From Riptortus pedestris (Eukaryota > Arthropoda > Insecta > Hemiptera > Alydidae): 64,000 nt of DNA. Of the stretch, positions 31,773-43,837 are shown one piece after another (the stretch's first letter is position 1; each line of letters opens with the position of its first letter). The translations under genes were made by a program, and so were the position numbers. The stretch is from the NCBI GenBank assembly GCA_019009955.1, contig CM032231.1, positions 39,410,001 through 39,474,000 of the forward strand, in the 5' to 3' direction. Below the pieces are notes generated by a model, which made no database searches, was not told where the DNA came from, and saw only the letters and a program-made list of their open reading frames with translations.

Positions 31773-32286
31773 CTTTTTTTCTTTTCTCCCGGCTGCACTG
31801 GATCCGGAGTACTCATATTTCTACTTTATGAAAAATACATTTATCTCAATTGTCAATAACTGTAAACACTATTCTTATTAAACTGTTATACTTATGAAGT
31901 TATTAAGTCGTGATATTTTATATTTATGAAAATCTGTTAATCTGTAGCTCTCTCTCTTTTTTCTTTTTATTTTTAAGCAAGGCAGTAGATTATTAATGAT
32001 GCCTATTTCCAATTCACATCACTTTCAGGGGCCTGAACATTCTTTCTGAATGATCTGCGAGTGAAAGAAAGAAAAATGTCCCTGTTGGTCTTTGTGTAAG
32101 GTGTACTTTGTAAAGAGATTTTTGTTTGTGACAGGCCTCTTTAACCTGCCGGAATACTAACTCGATATCACTTCTCCTTCGCCGCGGTATATATTTGTCG
32201 GAAGGCTCTCCCAAATACTATTCTCCGCTTCCACTCACAATAGTAGGCAAAGAATCGTCTCTCCTTCTCTTCCATTTTAACATTTA
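31773..32286. other. Unassigned stretch
   Basis: A 66-codon minus-strand ORF at 32014-32214 has no domain that I recognise. Confidence 0.3.
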
Positions 32287-32420
32287 AAAATTAGCAATTT
32301 CCCTTATGGGAAATCAGCTATCGAGGTCGTACTCATGACGCGATTTTCGAAACATTTCTTCAAATGCCCATCTATCCTACCCAGGAGATGACGAAAATGA
32401 GGTCCGTTCAAAACTATATA
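32287..32420 (+). mobile_element. HINE 5' end fragment
   Basis: TTAGCAATTTCCCTTATGGG through the GGTCCGTTCAAAACTATATA junction, where a Helitron starts. The right half is not seen next to it. Confidence 0.6.
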
Positions 32421-32427
32421 CATATAT

Positions 32428-32802
32428 ATAAAATTGTAACCTCTGTCTGTACATTGATATTTTCACAATAACTTTTCATTTCACATGTCATAGACACCAA
32501 AACTGCATTTTGTTTCGTTGGTGTCTGTTTGTTACCTTTTCACGCATAAACGGCTGAACCGAATTTTATGAAACTTGTTATGTATATTACTACTAGCCCA
32601 ACTTAGTCTTTAGGCTATATTAATATTTTCTGAGACGAACAGAAGTGGGGGTTATAAGGAGGGCCTGAAATTAAAAATAGCGATATTTCGTTTCCTAATG
32701 GTTTTTCGGCAAATATACAAATAACACATGGATTTTCTATAAAAATACCATTATTAGTCAGTCAACGATGATTTCTCGGGCATCGCCTGGTATTATAGCT
32801 AG
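32428..32802 (+). mobile_element. Helitron A, short copy
   Basis: Starts AAATTGTAACCTCTGTCTGT, passes through the GTGTCTGTTTGTTACC and GGGGGTTATAAGGAGGG blocks, and ends GGGCATCGCCTGGTATTATAG at CTAG. It lacks the internal tandem units. Confidence 0.6.
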
Positions 32803-32959
32803 ACTTTATATAGAAAATACGTACATTATAGATGATATTTAATTATAATTAACGCTATGATTATGATTTGATTATTTGCGGTTTGTCAAAAAGTGGAGAG
32901 GGAATGATTAGAGACTTATTTTCATTTATTCTTCAAATCTATTTTTTTTTTTTTCCATA

Positions 32960-33098
32960 AGTCGCCCAACGGACCCTTACGGGAAGAAATGAGCCCAGAC
33001 GGGAAGAGCAGTTGTACACGTAGAAGCATTGCCAAAAAACAAAATAGAACCTTTCCGTCTCAAATGATTTCCCGAGCGAAGCCGGGTACCTTGGCTAG
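32960..33098 (+). mobile_element. Helitron A 3' end fragment
   Basis: CCCGAGCGAAGCCGGG hairpin, TACCTTGG, then CTAG followed by T and (TA)n. Confidence 0.55.
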
Positions 33099-33125
<27 letters not shown>

Positions 33126-33129
<4 letters not shown>

Positions 33130-33345
33130 CCTCTTGGTTAATTAAGTACTGTCCAATAGTGGCGCTTTGAAATCCGTATATATAATTAAAATTAACACTA
33201 ATGATATTTCACATTATTTATTTAACCTAATCCATTCAAACCATGCGAGTATCTAATTTGACATTCGTCCTAATTTATTATTATTATTTATTAACGTCAA
33301 CCTTTTAGCAGATTTCCCTTAAGGGAATTCGCAAATTTTGTTTAA
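33126..33345 (+). repeat. Duplicate of 18411-18632
   Basis: Almost base-for-base the same as 18411-18632: arm sequence, SINE tail TATTAACGTC, and the same deleted HINE start (AAGGGAATTCGC). Beyond the shared junction the two HINE copies differ clearly. Confidence 0.75.
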
Positions 33346-33751
33346 TCGTCCCCAAACTCGGTATTTAATAGCTTTATGTAAAAAGAAAGATTAAGTTCGT
33401 TAAGGGCTGAAATCGGACCAGTGGGAGGGGGGGGGGTTAAAAGTGGAGAATTTCGAAAATTCTAAATACCTCCGTTGCTATACGTTGGATCGAAAAATCG
33501 TATAGAACAAAACTTATTGAAAATTAAATTTACTGTAATTATTGTCATATGCATTTATTCTCTATCTTGAATATTAACCGAGATATTTGCATTTTTATTA
33601 AGAGGGTGCTGATAACGGACAAGATAAGATCGGCTATGGTCGATTCTATTCGTTTCCGCCGAAAGCTAGTTCTGCCGTTTCCGTACCTGTTCGGCTCTCT
33701 AATTGAGATTTCTCTATTGAATAACTTCACGTGGGAAATCTGCTTAGTTTA
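33305..33751 (+). mobile_element. HINE copy, deleted at both sides
   Basis: The 5' deletion is shared with the copy at 18600. There is no (TA)n, and the 3' hairpin is replaced by TTTATAAACGTGG. Confidence 0.65.
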
Positions 33752-34350
33752 TAAACGTGGATTTTTTTTAGTGACAAACTCGCTAAACAAATGAAATTAT
33801 TAGGCCTTTAAATAGTGGTAATTTTTAGATTACCCGTCCAACTTAGATTACAGACGTTATTAAAAAATAATGTGGCAGTGTGTAAGTAAATGGTCCCCTA
33901 AAAATTCATAATCAAAAGAAATTTTTGGGTAAATTGTATAATATCCATCTTGAAAGATTTCATTCTTAAAAATAGAGGATTTACATAAACACAAACAGAT
34001 CAAAATTTGATTACGGAGTTTGTTCCAGTTAGTATATTCCAAGTTGAGAACACTCCATTACACAAAATATGCAATAATTTCATTGACGTAACCTTACCTC
34101 TTCCATTGAATATTAACGGATCAGCTAGTTCACTATTCAAAGGCATATTAGCATATTCAATTATGTGGTAGCGAGTCATAACAGAGGCGCTTCACGCGTC
34201 AATAGGTTAGGTAAAGCAGGTTCCAATTTAATGGTTTAGACGATGTAGAAATTTCGACATTGTCTTAAACATTAAATTTTTTTAATAAAAAATAAATAAA
34301 GCATGGAAAAATGTTTATTCACTAGTATACAATTTACTCCTTGTGTTTTT
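33752..34350. other. Unassigned stretch
   Basis: 33765-33850 may be a very decayed SINE (TTTAGTGACAAACTCGC, CCCGTCCAACTTAG). The rest is unrecognised. Confidence 0.3.
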
Positions 34351-35206
34351 ATCAGATTCCCCAGAATGGAAATCAGTTATTGAGGACGAACTCATGACGC
34401 GATTTTCGAAAATTTTCTTCAAATTTCCATTGTTCATACCCAGGAGTTGACGATGAGGTCCGCTCTAGCGGTCGCAATTTTTGTTTGATCACTACCAAAC
34501 TCGATATTTAAAAGTTTTATGTAAAAATACAGAAAGATCAAGTTCGTTAATGGCTGGTTCGGACCAGTGGGAGGTGAGTTTAAAGGGGGGATTTTCGAAA
34601 ATTCTAAATATCTCCCTTACTATACGTCGGATCAAAAAAATTTTATAGAACCAATCATATTGCAAATTAAATATACCATAAATATGGGTATATATACATT
34701 TATTATCTATCTTGAATATTAACCGAGATATTTGCATTTTTCAGCATTCGACAAACCTCCATTTCTACTCATGTTACATCAATAATACTCTGTTATGTAA
34801 TAAACCACTTTATTCGAAGATTAAATACCATAAATTGTTTTCAAGAGACGTTTATTATACCAGATAAATGCAAATTGTGTTATGGTGACCCCACCCCCGG
34901 TCTTAAGTTCTTTGACTGCTAAAATTTGATTGATTGATATAAAAATTACTCTGATCCATTACAAATTACAGTACTAGATATAGTAAATAGTTTTCAATAA
35001 AATTAATATGTTATACTACAGTAATAGTTTTTCTTTCCTGTTTGTTTACGTTTCAGGCGCTTCCCTTCTGGAGGTTTCTTATTATCGTTTGTATTTATTC
35101 CCTTAATATTCGCGGTGGTGTTGTGTTACTGGTATGTAGATTTATCTATTGTTGAACATGACGAGGGAAATCTGCTTAGTTTACTTAGCCCCCGCGTGAC
35201 GGAGTT
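34351..35206 (+). mobile_element. HINE copy, long subfamily, without (TA)n
   Basis: 5' palindrome decayed to ATCAGATTCCCCAGAATGG; GATGAGGTCCGCTCTAGCGG shows the (TA)n segment is deleted. The 3' end CCCCGCGTGACGGAG is intact. Confidence 0.7.
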
Positions 35207-35674
35207 TCGTATTTTTATATCAATTACATTTCTTTATATGGGTTGATTATTACTAAACGCTTAAAGATACTTCTTTATGTATGGGCTTCGGCTGTCTATC
35301 ACTTCATGTAGGCATTCTAAATGGTAAGTAGTAACTAATGATTGGAAGTGGGTAGAATTATGGGAATCAAGCTGTCTTCTAAGAACAGTGAGCTGATGAT
35401 GAAACGGAATTTAAATCTATGCTTAACTAGATATGCGGAGATGCAAACCTATGGGGAAGGTTTGATATATAGAATAACTAGTCCTCTGCAGACAGCGTTT
35501 CTAGTTCTATCATCGTCCATGAGAGAGCCAGCTGAAGAATTACACCTCCAATCAGCCTTACAAAGGTGGTGGGTCTAGTTGAGCTACTGCAACAAACATC
35601 TTAAATAGTTAGTTTTAAAGATGGGAAACAAAGATGGCACGATTCAAGCTGGGAAGCTAGAAAATCATAACTTA
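35207..35674. other. Unassigned stretch
   Basis: A 78-codon ORF at 35342-35578 has no family signature that I know. Confidence 0.3.
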
Positions 35675-36190
35675 CTAGCGGACCCGGCAGACGTTGCCCT
35701 GCATGATATTTCAAGCAATTAGATTATTAAACAAAGTATAAAATGAAAAACAAACAATGTAATAATTTCATTATTCTTTATTTTTAAATAACATCAATTT
35801 TTCTAAAAGCAATTCGTTATAACCTATAATGTTTGTTCATCTTCATGCAAATTGATGATCAATATTTTTAGTCAATTCCTGAGGAGTATAAATGAATAAA
35901 CTTGACGGTTTTCCAACGCGAGAACACGCCACATATAATTGGCCAAGTGAAAAGACCGGATTTTCTAGACCCAACCCACAAAACGACATTGTTAGAGCTT
36001 GTGACTTATTAATAGTCATGGCAAATGCCAAGCGGATTAGAAATTGCAGACGTCTGAATGGAATGGGTGAGCCTGAAGGGATCATTTGGGTTCGTGGCAG
36101 GAGAACTTCACATTCAAATTGACCGTTCAAAATTGTAGCTTCAAGAACATTGATAATTTTTTTTATGACTAGTCTTGTACCTAGTCTAAT
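35675..36190 (-). pseudogene. Helitron helicase C-terminus with Helitron 3' end
   Basis: The minus strand from about 36190 to 35843 encodes the C-terminal end of a Pif1-type Helitron helicase: LGTRLVIKKIINVLEATI, FECEVLLPR, FRRLQFLIRLAFAMTINKSQ, LGQLYVACSRVGKPSSLFIY. These are the family's last motifs (the AMTINKSQG and YVA.SR.. blocks). The helicase unwinds donor DNA during rolling-circle transposition. The Rep/HUH part and most of the helicase are gone. Downstream of the stop lies the element's own 3' end, CTGCCGGGTCCGCTAG at 35690-35675, followed by T. This is the autonomous relative of Helitron family B. Confidence 0.85.
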
Positions 36191-36289
36191 ATAGATCGAT
36201 TTTCAACCATTTTCTTACCAGAGTAGGACTACTGAGTTCGCCATTAAATGAACTTGCTACCCCATTTCAGTTAGACTTAATCTCACTTG

Positions 36290-36450
36290 TTAAAACAAGA
36301 GTCGTGAGTTCGATTCTCACCTAGGCAATAGAAATGTATTTAGTGACGAGCTCGTTAAGTAAAATCCTTTGCCCGCCCTGGCTAGAAAAGGGTAGGCAAC
36401 CTAGCCCAATTAGCATTAGTAGCATATTGTGGACGTTACTAAATAACAAA
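36290..36450 (+). mobile_element. tRNA-derived SINE copy
   Basis: GTTCGATTCTCACCTAGGCA, TTTAGTGACGAGCTCG, CCTGGCTAGAAAAGGGT, CCAATTAGC and GTGGACGTTACTAAATAA. A 9-bp block between GGTAGGCAACC and CCCAATTAGC is missing. Confidence 0.65.
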
Positions 36451-37491
36451 CAACACTGACCTCTGTCACGTAATGCAACTAGGAATGCCTTGTTTAACGA
36501 AAAGGTATACACCTCAACATTCTTACTACCGACCAAGATTCCTGTAAGAGCTTCGCAAGTTAGTATTTACTTTTAATGGTCTGCCTAGGTTAGAAAATTC
36601 ATTAAAAGGAAACATTGTAATTTGTTCTACTCTGAAATCTTTCCAAGACTCTCCTTCTCACATTATCAATCGATTAACTGGAAGAAAGAGAAGTAAGAAA
36701 AAAAGAAAAAAAAACACATAAAGAAGAGAAGGGACTAATGGCCGCCTGAAGAGGACTGACAGCTTCTGCATCTGTACAAATGTTGTTCTCCCCGAATCGT
36801 TCTTCTAATGGCCGAGAAACAACAAAGCCAATGCCATCATCATCAAAGGATCCATTGACAACTACAAACACTGTCACAGTCTCTTTCTTTTTATTATTAT
36901 TATTTTTTTTATCCTCTTCCTGTCTCTCTAAGTTTCTCATTGATTGGTTTTAGATTACGCAAGTATCTAACAAATTACCGCAGTCAAATGAATAAAAATG
37001 TTTTATACACTTTCATATTTTTATTTCGGTGCATAAAGCAGTTCTGGTTTGCGTCAAAGGTATTTTAATTTGTTAGTATATTAAAAATAAAGTTTGGCAT
37101 CTTGTTTTTTTTATCCCTTAGGGTGTACAGAAAAAGCTTTAAACAAATTTATTCAATTATAATGGAATATAATATTACTCTGTTAATCATTTAAAATCTG
37201 GAGTTTAACACAATCAAATTCGTTTCGTATAAAAGGTTTTTTTTTACATTTCTCGCTCTAATTGTTTTACAAGTGCGATTAAGCCTCACTTTTAACTAAA
37301 TATTGTAAATTAAAAAAAATAAAAAACTGAAAGGGTTTGTAAATGCAATTATTCTTTTATTTATTAATTATAATAAAACCAATTTTCTCTGAAGAGGTAG
37401 TGACATTGTGGACCAATTAACATTTTAGGAGAGACATATCCGTTGCTTCATAATGAAGTGTAATAATCTTTACTAAACGACCCGGCCGCAA
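36451..37491. other. Unassigned stretch
   Basis: Contains a purine-rich low-complexity patch (36680-36720) and an 88-codon minus-strand ORF at 36674-36940 with Lys/Asn-rich and Ser-rich ends. The ORF has no known domain. It may be host sequence, but I cannot support a gene. Confidence 0.3.
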
Positions 37492-37592
37492 ATAAGAATA
37501 TTGCCCAGGCGCGAATCGAACTCGCCACTCTAGGTTTACCATGTGAGAGTAAGGTTAATGCTTTAATTCACATGGCTAAGCTGAGCCCCCGT
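37492..37592 (-). mobile_element. SINE head (tRNA-like part)
   Basis: The reverse complement carries GAGTGGCGAGTTCGATTCGC and the GCTTAGCCATGTG head. The body after TGGGCAA is missing. Confidence 0.65.
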
Positions 37593-37747
37593 TCTTTTAT
37601 TTAGATATAATTCAACTGTTTGAAACCAAGAAGAAATATCTTTAAACCTGTAGAAATGACCAAAGCCTTCCCGGTGTGGGGATAATATTATTACATTGTA
37701 TTTTCATTGTATATCAAAGTAGTACTTTCTCCAATAACCATACATTA

Positions 37748-37817
<70 letters not shown>

Positions 37818-38207
37818 TAGCTCAGATACCCGGCTTCGCCCGGGAATTGATTTGAGGCTGAATGGTGATGGCATTTTTTTGGCAAGGCTTTACTTTGCAC
37901 AATATTTTGACATTTACCCGTCCAAGTGTTTAGGGTTAATACCCGTTGTTGGCATTTGTTAATAATAAAATTAATTTTTTATGTAGTCTTCACTGTCCCC
38001 CAAATTGTCATATTTCCCGTCTCCTGTGCATTATGCATAGCTTTCAGTTATTAAGGGAAAAATATTAACGTAGATTTGAATTAATTTTTCCAGGTGAGGA
38101 ACCTGATAGTTCAAATTGGAATGAATTGTTGAGCATATCAATATTTCTACGCAAATTACTTGCTGCACACATTGTTCCTGGAGAAATGTATAAAACAAAA
38201 TTTAATC

Positions 38208-39220
38208 TAAATAACAAAGTAATCAACTTATGTTATGTGCATGTTTGTCGAAAAACAAATAGACAATGAAATAACGCGAATTTTAATTTCAGGCCTCCCT
38301 TAAAACCCACACTCTAACCTAAAAATTTTAATATAACTTATAATCATGGAATAATTAATGCTATTTGATATACCGAGTTTTTTAAAGTTCGGTTTAATCG
38401 TTAGCGCCCAATGAAATAGTTGACTCCCGCTTTAGTTTATAGTGTATATCTCGTTTATACTTTGTTAAAAGACAAAAATGAATATGACAAAAGTTACTCT
38501 AAATAAATAAATAAACAACTTTTGTTATGTTCATATTTGCCGAAAAACGAATAGAAAACGAAATACCGCTATTTTAAATTTAGCCATCCCTTACAACCCC
38601 CACTCCTGCCCGTCCCTAGAAATTTTGGTATGGATTGTCATAATGAAAGCGTTAGTGCTAATACACATACCGAGTTTTATTTATTTCGGTTGGGTCTTTT
38701 GTCCCAAATAAAATTGTTCACTTCCGCTATAGGTTTTAGCGTATATCTCGTTTACAATTCGGTATACGAAAAAAGTGTATATAACAAAAGTTACTCTAAA
38801 TAACAAAATAAACAACTTTTATTATGTACTTATTTGCAGAAAAACCAATGGAAAACGAAATATCGCTATTTTTAATTTCAGGCTTCCCTTATAACCCCCA
38901 CTCCTGCCCGTCGCTAGAAATGTTGGTATAGCTTATTCTAAAGAAGGCGTTAGTTTTATCACACATACCAAGTTTTATTTATTTCGGTTGAGTCTTTTGT
39001 CCCTAATAAAATTGTTCACTTCCGCTATAGGTTTTAGCGTATATCTCGTTTATAATTCCTTATACGACAAAAGTGTATGTAACAAAAGTTACTCTAAATA
39101 ACAAAATAAACAACTTTTGTAATGTGCATATTTACCGAAAAACCAATAGAAAACGAAATATCGCTATTTTTAATTTCAGGCTTCCCTTATAACCCCCACT
39201 CCTGTTCGTTTCAGAGAAAA
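38208..39220. repeat. Tandem ~296-bp units in Helitron A
   Basis: Four units spaced about 296 bp, the same unit as at 4482-5500; the first is most diverged. Confidence 0.7.
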
Positions 39221-39348
39221 TTAATATAGCCTAAAGTCTAAGTTGGGTTAGTAGTAATATACATACCAAGTTTCATAAAATTCGGTTCAGCCGTTTATGC
39301 GTGAAAAGGTAACAAACAAACAAACAAACATACACGAAAGAAACAAAA

Positions 39349-40075
39349 GTCCGTCACGCAGGGGCTGCGTAAACTAAGCAGATTTCCCACGTGAAGTTTT
39401 ACAATAGAGAAATCTGCCTAATAACAACTGTAGTAGTAAGAAACCTCTTAACCTAAAACATTATTTAGGGCGTAATAACCCAGTAGTTTCTAGCCCCAAA
39501 AAACAGTTAACCTAACCTCTAAACCTATTCACGAGGGACGAATAGTTATGGAAATGGCCACCAGAGCTCTCGGTAGAAAGTCCGTTAATACACATAGCCT
39601 ACTGGTGACCACACACAGAATACAAATGCAAATATCTCGGTTAATATTCAAGATAGAGAAAAAATGTATATAACAATATTTATAGTAAATTTAATTTTCA
39701 ATAAGATTGATTCTGTACAATTTTTCGGTCCGACGTATAGTAACGGAGATATTTCGAATTTTCGAAAATCCTCCCCTTTAAACCCCCCCTCCCACTAGTC
39801 CGATTTCAGCCGTTAACGAACTTGATCTTTCTTTTTACATAAAACGACTAAATATCAAGTTTGGTAACGATCAAACAAAAATTGCGACCGCTAGAGCGGT
39901 AACAGACAAATATATAGATATATATATATATATATAGATATATATATACAGTTTTGAACGGACCTCATTTTCGTCATCTCCTGGGTAGGATCGATGGACA
40001 TTTGAAGAAAAATTTCGAAAATTCCGTCATGAGTACAACCTCAATAGCTGATTTCCCTTAAGGGAAATCTGCTAA
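39349..40075 (-). mobile_element. HINE copy nested in a Helitron
   Basis: 727 bp, with the hairpin end at left and the perfect palindrome GATTTCCCTTAAGGGAAATC then TGCTAA at right. It is bordered by four A's on each side where the empty site has four, so it inserted between A and A (T and T on its own strand) with no longer target duplication, as Helentrons do. Confidence 0.8.
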
Positions 40076-40175
40076 AATGCAGATATGGTGTCTACGACAT
40101 GTGAAACGAAAAGTTATCGTGAAATTTCGTGAAAAAAATCAATGTACAGACAGAGGTTACAATTTTATATATATA

Positions 40176-40924
40176 TAAACGAACAGGAGTGGGGGTTATA
40201 AGGGAAGCCTGAAATTAAAAATAGCGTTATTTCGTTTCCTATTGGTTTTTCGGCAATTATGCACATAACAAAAGTTGTTTATTTTGTTATGTACAGTAAC
40301 GTTTGCTATGTACACTTTTGTCGCATACCTAAGTATAAATGAGTTATACGTTAAAAACTACTGTGGAAGTCAACAATTTTATTTGGCACAAAAAACTCAA
40401 CCGAACTAAACCAAACTCGGTTTGTCAATTAGCACTAACGCCTTCCTTATAATAAGCCATACTAACATTTCTAGGGACAGGCAGGAGTGGGGGTTATAAG
40501 GGAGGCCTGCAATTAATAATAGTGATATTTCGTTTCTTATTGGGGTTTCGGCAAATATGCACATAACAAAAGTTGTTATTTTGTTATTTAGAAAAATTTG
40601 CTCAACAATTCTTTTCAATATGAACTACCAGGTACAGCACCTGGAAAAATTAATTTTAATGTATGTTAATATTTTGTCCTTAATAATTCAAATCTATGCA
40701 CAATGCACAGGAAACGGAAAATATGACAATATGGAGGACAGTAAAGTCTTACATAAAAAATTAATTTTATTATTAACAAATCCACAGAAACGACGGGCAT
40801 TAACCCGAATAACACTGGGACGGGTAAATGTCAAAATATTGTGCAAAGTCAAGCCTTGCCAAAAAAATATCATCACCATTCAGCCTCAAATGATTTCCCG
40901 GGCGAAGCCGGGTATCTGAGCTAG
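40176..40924 (+). mobile_element. Helitron A, 5'-truncated copy
   Basis: Begins at GAACAGGAGTGGGGGTTATA and ends GGGCGAAGCCGGGTATCTGAG, CTAG, then T and (TA)n. ORFs such as 40557-40919 are repeat shadows. Confidence 0.7.
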
Positions 40925-41026
40925 TATATATATAATATTTTAATTATATATCCTTACAACATCCAAATAGCGAGGACCGGGGATTACTTACTCCATACCG
41001 TAAAGGTCATTGATTGCACAATGTTT

Positions 41027-41655
41027 TTAGCAGATTTCCCTTAGGGGAAATCAGCTATTGAGGTTGTACTCGTGACACGATTTTTTCTTCAAATGTCCAT
41101 CGATCCTACCCAGGAGATGACGAAAATGAGGTCCGTTCAAAACTGAATATATATCTATCTATCTATATACTTGACTGTTACCGCTCTAGCGGTCGTAATT
41201 TTTGTCTTATCGTTACCAAACTTGATATATAATCGTTTTATACAAAAAGAAAGATCATGTTCGTTAATGGCTGAAATTGGAAAAGGGGGAGGGGGGGGGG
41301 GTTAGAGGTGGAGAATTTCGAAAATTCTTAATATCTCTGTTATTATGCGCCGGATCGAAAAATTGTATATAACCAATATTATTGCAAATGTAATGTTCTA
41401 TAAATGTTGTTATGTACATTTTTTCACTATCTTGATTATTTACTGTGATATTTGCATTTTTTATTTTGCGGTCTCCAGTAAAGCCCCACTCCTACTCATC
41501 TCATATTTTCAATATTCTATTATATTATGAAGAACTTTATTTCAAGCTTAAATACCAAATATTGTTTTCATTGAATTTTTAAGTTTTGAGATAAATGCAA
41601 ATACGTGGTGCACGTGGGAAATCTGCTTAGTTAACGCAGCCCCTGCGTGACGGAC
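41027..41655 (+). mobile_element. HINE copy, long-subfamily related
   Basis: TTAGCAGATTTCCCTTAGGG at left, a short TATC/TA tract at 41150-41168, CTGCGTGACGGACG at right. Confidence 0.7.
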
Positions 41656-42561
41656 GTTTTATTCAGTTGTGTTGCTACATTTCCTTGAGGTTGGACATTC
41701 TTCTGGTTGGCACACAGCAAATTAAAGCAAATGAGTAGCTTCTTGAATAAATAAATAGTTATCTGTTGTGTGTCACAATATGGCACGGACTACGTCAAGC
41801 TAACTACTGAACTGCTCAGAAAACCCGAACTAATCTCACATGACTCAAAAACGACTAGATTACGAAACTGCATATTTACAGCTGTTGAACTGTCTAGTTG
41901 TGCATCCAGTCTTTTAATCGTAATCGACTTAGGGGGAGAGAATGTTTAGAGACGTGGAATAAAAAACTTCGAATTTCTCGATAGCCATCAGAGATACAAA
42001 AGATCTCTGTAGAACTTTTTTTGTTTATCATAAAATGATATATAAATTATGTTCTATTACGTTTTTTTTATATGATGGATTCGACGGGAGATATCGTAAA
42101 TAACTTTGAAATGATATAATTTTAAATGAAGTGCAGAAAGTTTTTTTGGTATTGATTTAACTTAAAATTATCAAATTTGATGACAGTATAAAAGATAATG
42201 TCATTGATAACTAAGTAATCACTAACCTGGGCATGGGTCAATAATCTAGTTGCCCAGAAGTCTATTGTATGAGCTAGGTTTAAGTTGTCTCATAACCTAC
42301 TTGTACTCTGCTCCTCTCTAGGCCGGAATTAGAGCTGAGATGGCCGTGACAAATAGAAGGTTTCCTCTACCGCAGGTTAATAAACTCCTTTTGTAACTTA
42401 CCTCAGTTTCAACTTGGTAGCTCTGAGCACTATCTTAACTGGTTTCCTGGTAGATTCCCGCTGTGTCTCGGGGTTACTGGTCAAGTAGTAGTTGTATGTT
42501 AATATTTTTTTTTATCTTATAAACATTGTAATAGTATCTTCTACATTCATTCAAAAATTGC
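41656..42561. other. Unassigned stretch
   Basis: Nothing recognised; the end could be upstream LINE sequence. Confidence 0.3.
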
Positions 42562-42900
42562 TTGTTTTTGCATTCTTCAATGAGGCGTCTACTTCATAAT
42601 ATCGCTATGGTGTTATCTTTTGCAATTATTACTCCCTATATTAACATATTAACTATATTAACCTGGCTGGGCATCTGCAACTCACTCAAAAAGAAATTCC
42701 CAAGAAATTTCAGAAAGAGCAATGAACCTCGAATACCGGCAAATCCTCCCTGGTTTGTTAGGAACAGCCAAATCCACAGGGAATTGGAGGTTGCTCCTAT
42801 TCCAGTTCACCTTCAACAACTTGTAAGAAAACATCATGCCTGCTTTCCTATGTCGAGTGAAGCCCATTATAACCCATTAAAATTTACGTACAACGACTGA
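42562..42900 (+). pseudogene. Jockey-type LINE ORF2 C-terminus
   Basis: The 112-codon frame ends NPPWFVRNSQIHRELEVAPI...HYNPL. The APW(Y/F)VRN..(L/I)H.(D/E)L block, followed 30-40 residues later by H.NPL, is the C-terminal signature of Jockey-clade non-LTR reverse transcriptase proteins. Residues from about 56 onward carry the match; the first half is hydrophobic and unclear. The reverse transcriptase and endonuclease domains are missing. Confidence 0.6.
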
Positions 42901-43192
42901 AGAACGACTGCGTCCCAGGCTGTACCAAAATATAATAACTTTTTAACAAATTTTGTAGCACTTCGTGAAAAATACCTATGTATTGGTCCAAAATAAATTT
43001 TCTTCCTTTACAATTATGCTGCATTTTTGATAGGAATTATACTTCTGAGACCAGCTGGGATATACCCTTTAATCATATCCATCTTTTAGTTCTTATAATA
43101 TCATTATTCAGTGGAAAACATTAGCTAGTCTTACTTTTGCCTTGTCTTATAATTTTATTTTATTTTATTATAATAATCTTTATATATATAAT
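42901..43192. other. Unassigned; possibly LINE 3' UTR
   Basis: A+T-rich, no further motif. Confidence 0.25.
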
Positions 43193-43837
43193 TCTAGCGT
43201 ACGTGTGTATGTCACTGAACTCCTCCTAGACGGATGGACCGATTTGATTGAATTTTTAAATACGCGTTCGGGTGACGCCCCGAATGGTTTAGCGCCGCAG
43301 ATCGGCCAGGCAGATGGAGCAGGTCTCCGGTCGAAGAGCGAGGTTATTGGAAATGTAATGATATGTTAATATGTTTATCTAATGTATGTCCTTAGAGTTG
43401 AAGTATGTCATCTAAATGAAGAGGTTTTCCCTTTCAAACATTGTTATTTATTGTCCAAATTTATTTTAATTTGATTTGAATGTTGCAATTATTTCCTTTC
43501 CTTTATTTATATTTATGAATTTGCATTATTATTGTTGAGGGTATTGATTTATTTCAATTATTGGTCTATAACTGTTTGTTTTTAATGAAGCGTAGTGTGC
43601 ATTCTACCAGATAATCATAGAACTAAAACGTATTCTTTTCCTTCTCTCATTTATCCTCCTCTTTTTGCGTACCAAGTTTTTGCGATATTCTATTTATTTT
43701 TTAGGTAAACGTGCACGTAAAAAATGTTGTGTTTTGCGTTATTAAAAGTAGAATTTTTTTTAAACATAATATTATTAAATTTAATATACTAATGGCTTGA
43801 TATAATCAAGCAGGACAACGTCTGGCGGGTCCGCTAG
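43193..43837 (+). mobile_element. Helitron, family B, non-autonomous
   Basis: Begins TCTAGCGTACGTGTGTATG, passes through CACTGAACTCCTCCTAGACG, and ends GTCTGGCGGGTCCGCTAG followed by T. A 75-codon ORF at 43142 is a shadow. Confidence 0.7.

Larger units (their letters stand above)
37817..40170 (-). mobile_element. Helitron A, long copy, split by a HINE
   Basis: The 3' end CTAG is at 37820-37817 (minus strand) with the CCCGGGCGAAGCCGGG hairpin, preceded by (TA)n. Internal units recur near 38208, 38505, 38800 and 39097. A HINE (39349-40075) lies in it between GAAAGAAACAAAA and TGCAGATATGGTG. The undisturbed order is seen at 5607-5630, which supplies the empty site. Confidence 0.75.

Noticed and set aside
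36674..36940. Lys/Asn-rich 88-codon ORF
   Set aside because: Low-complexity ends and no domain or splice signals; kept only as part of an unassigned stretch.
39349..40075. HINE 3' end taken as palindrome plus CTAA (canonical Helitron reading)
   Set aside because: CTAA is followed by A, T or G in different copies, and the other end has the better hairpin next to a short tail; the Helentron orientation explains more features.
40557..40919. 120-codon ORF
   Set aside because: Falls within a Helitron A copy and reads through its terminal hairpin; similar frames in other copies are broken.
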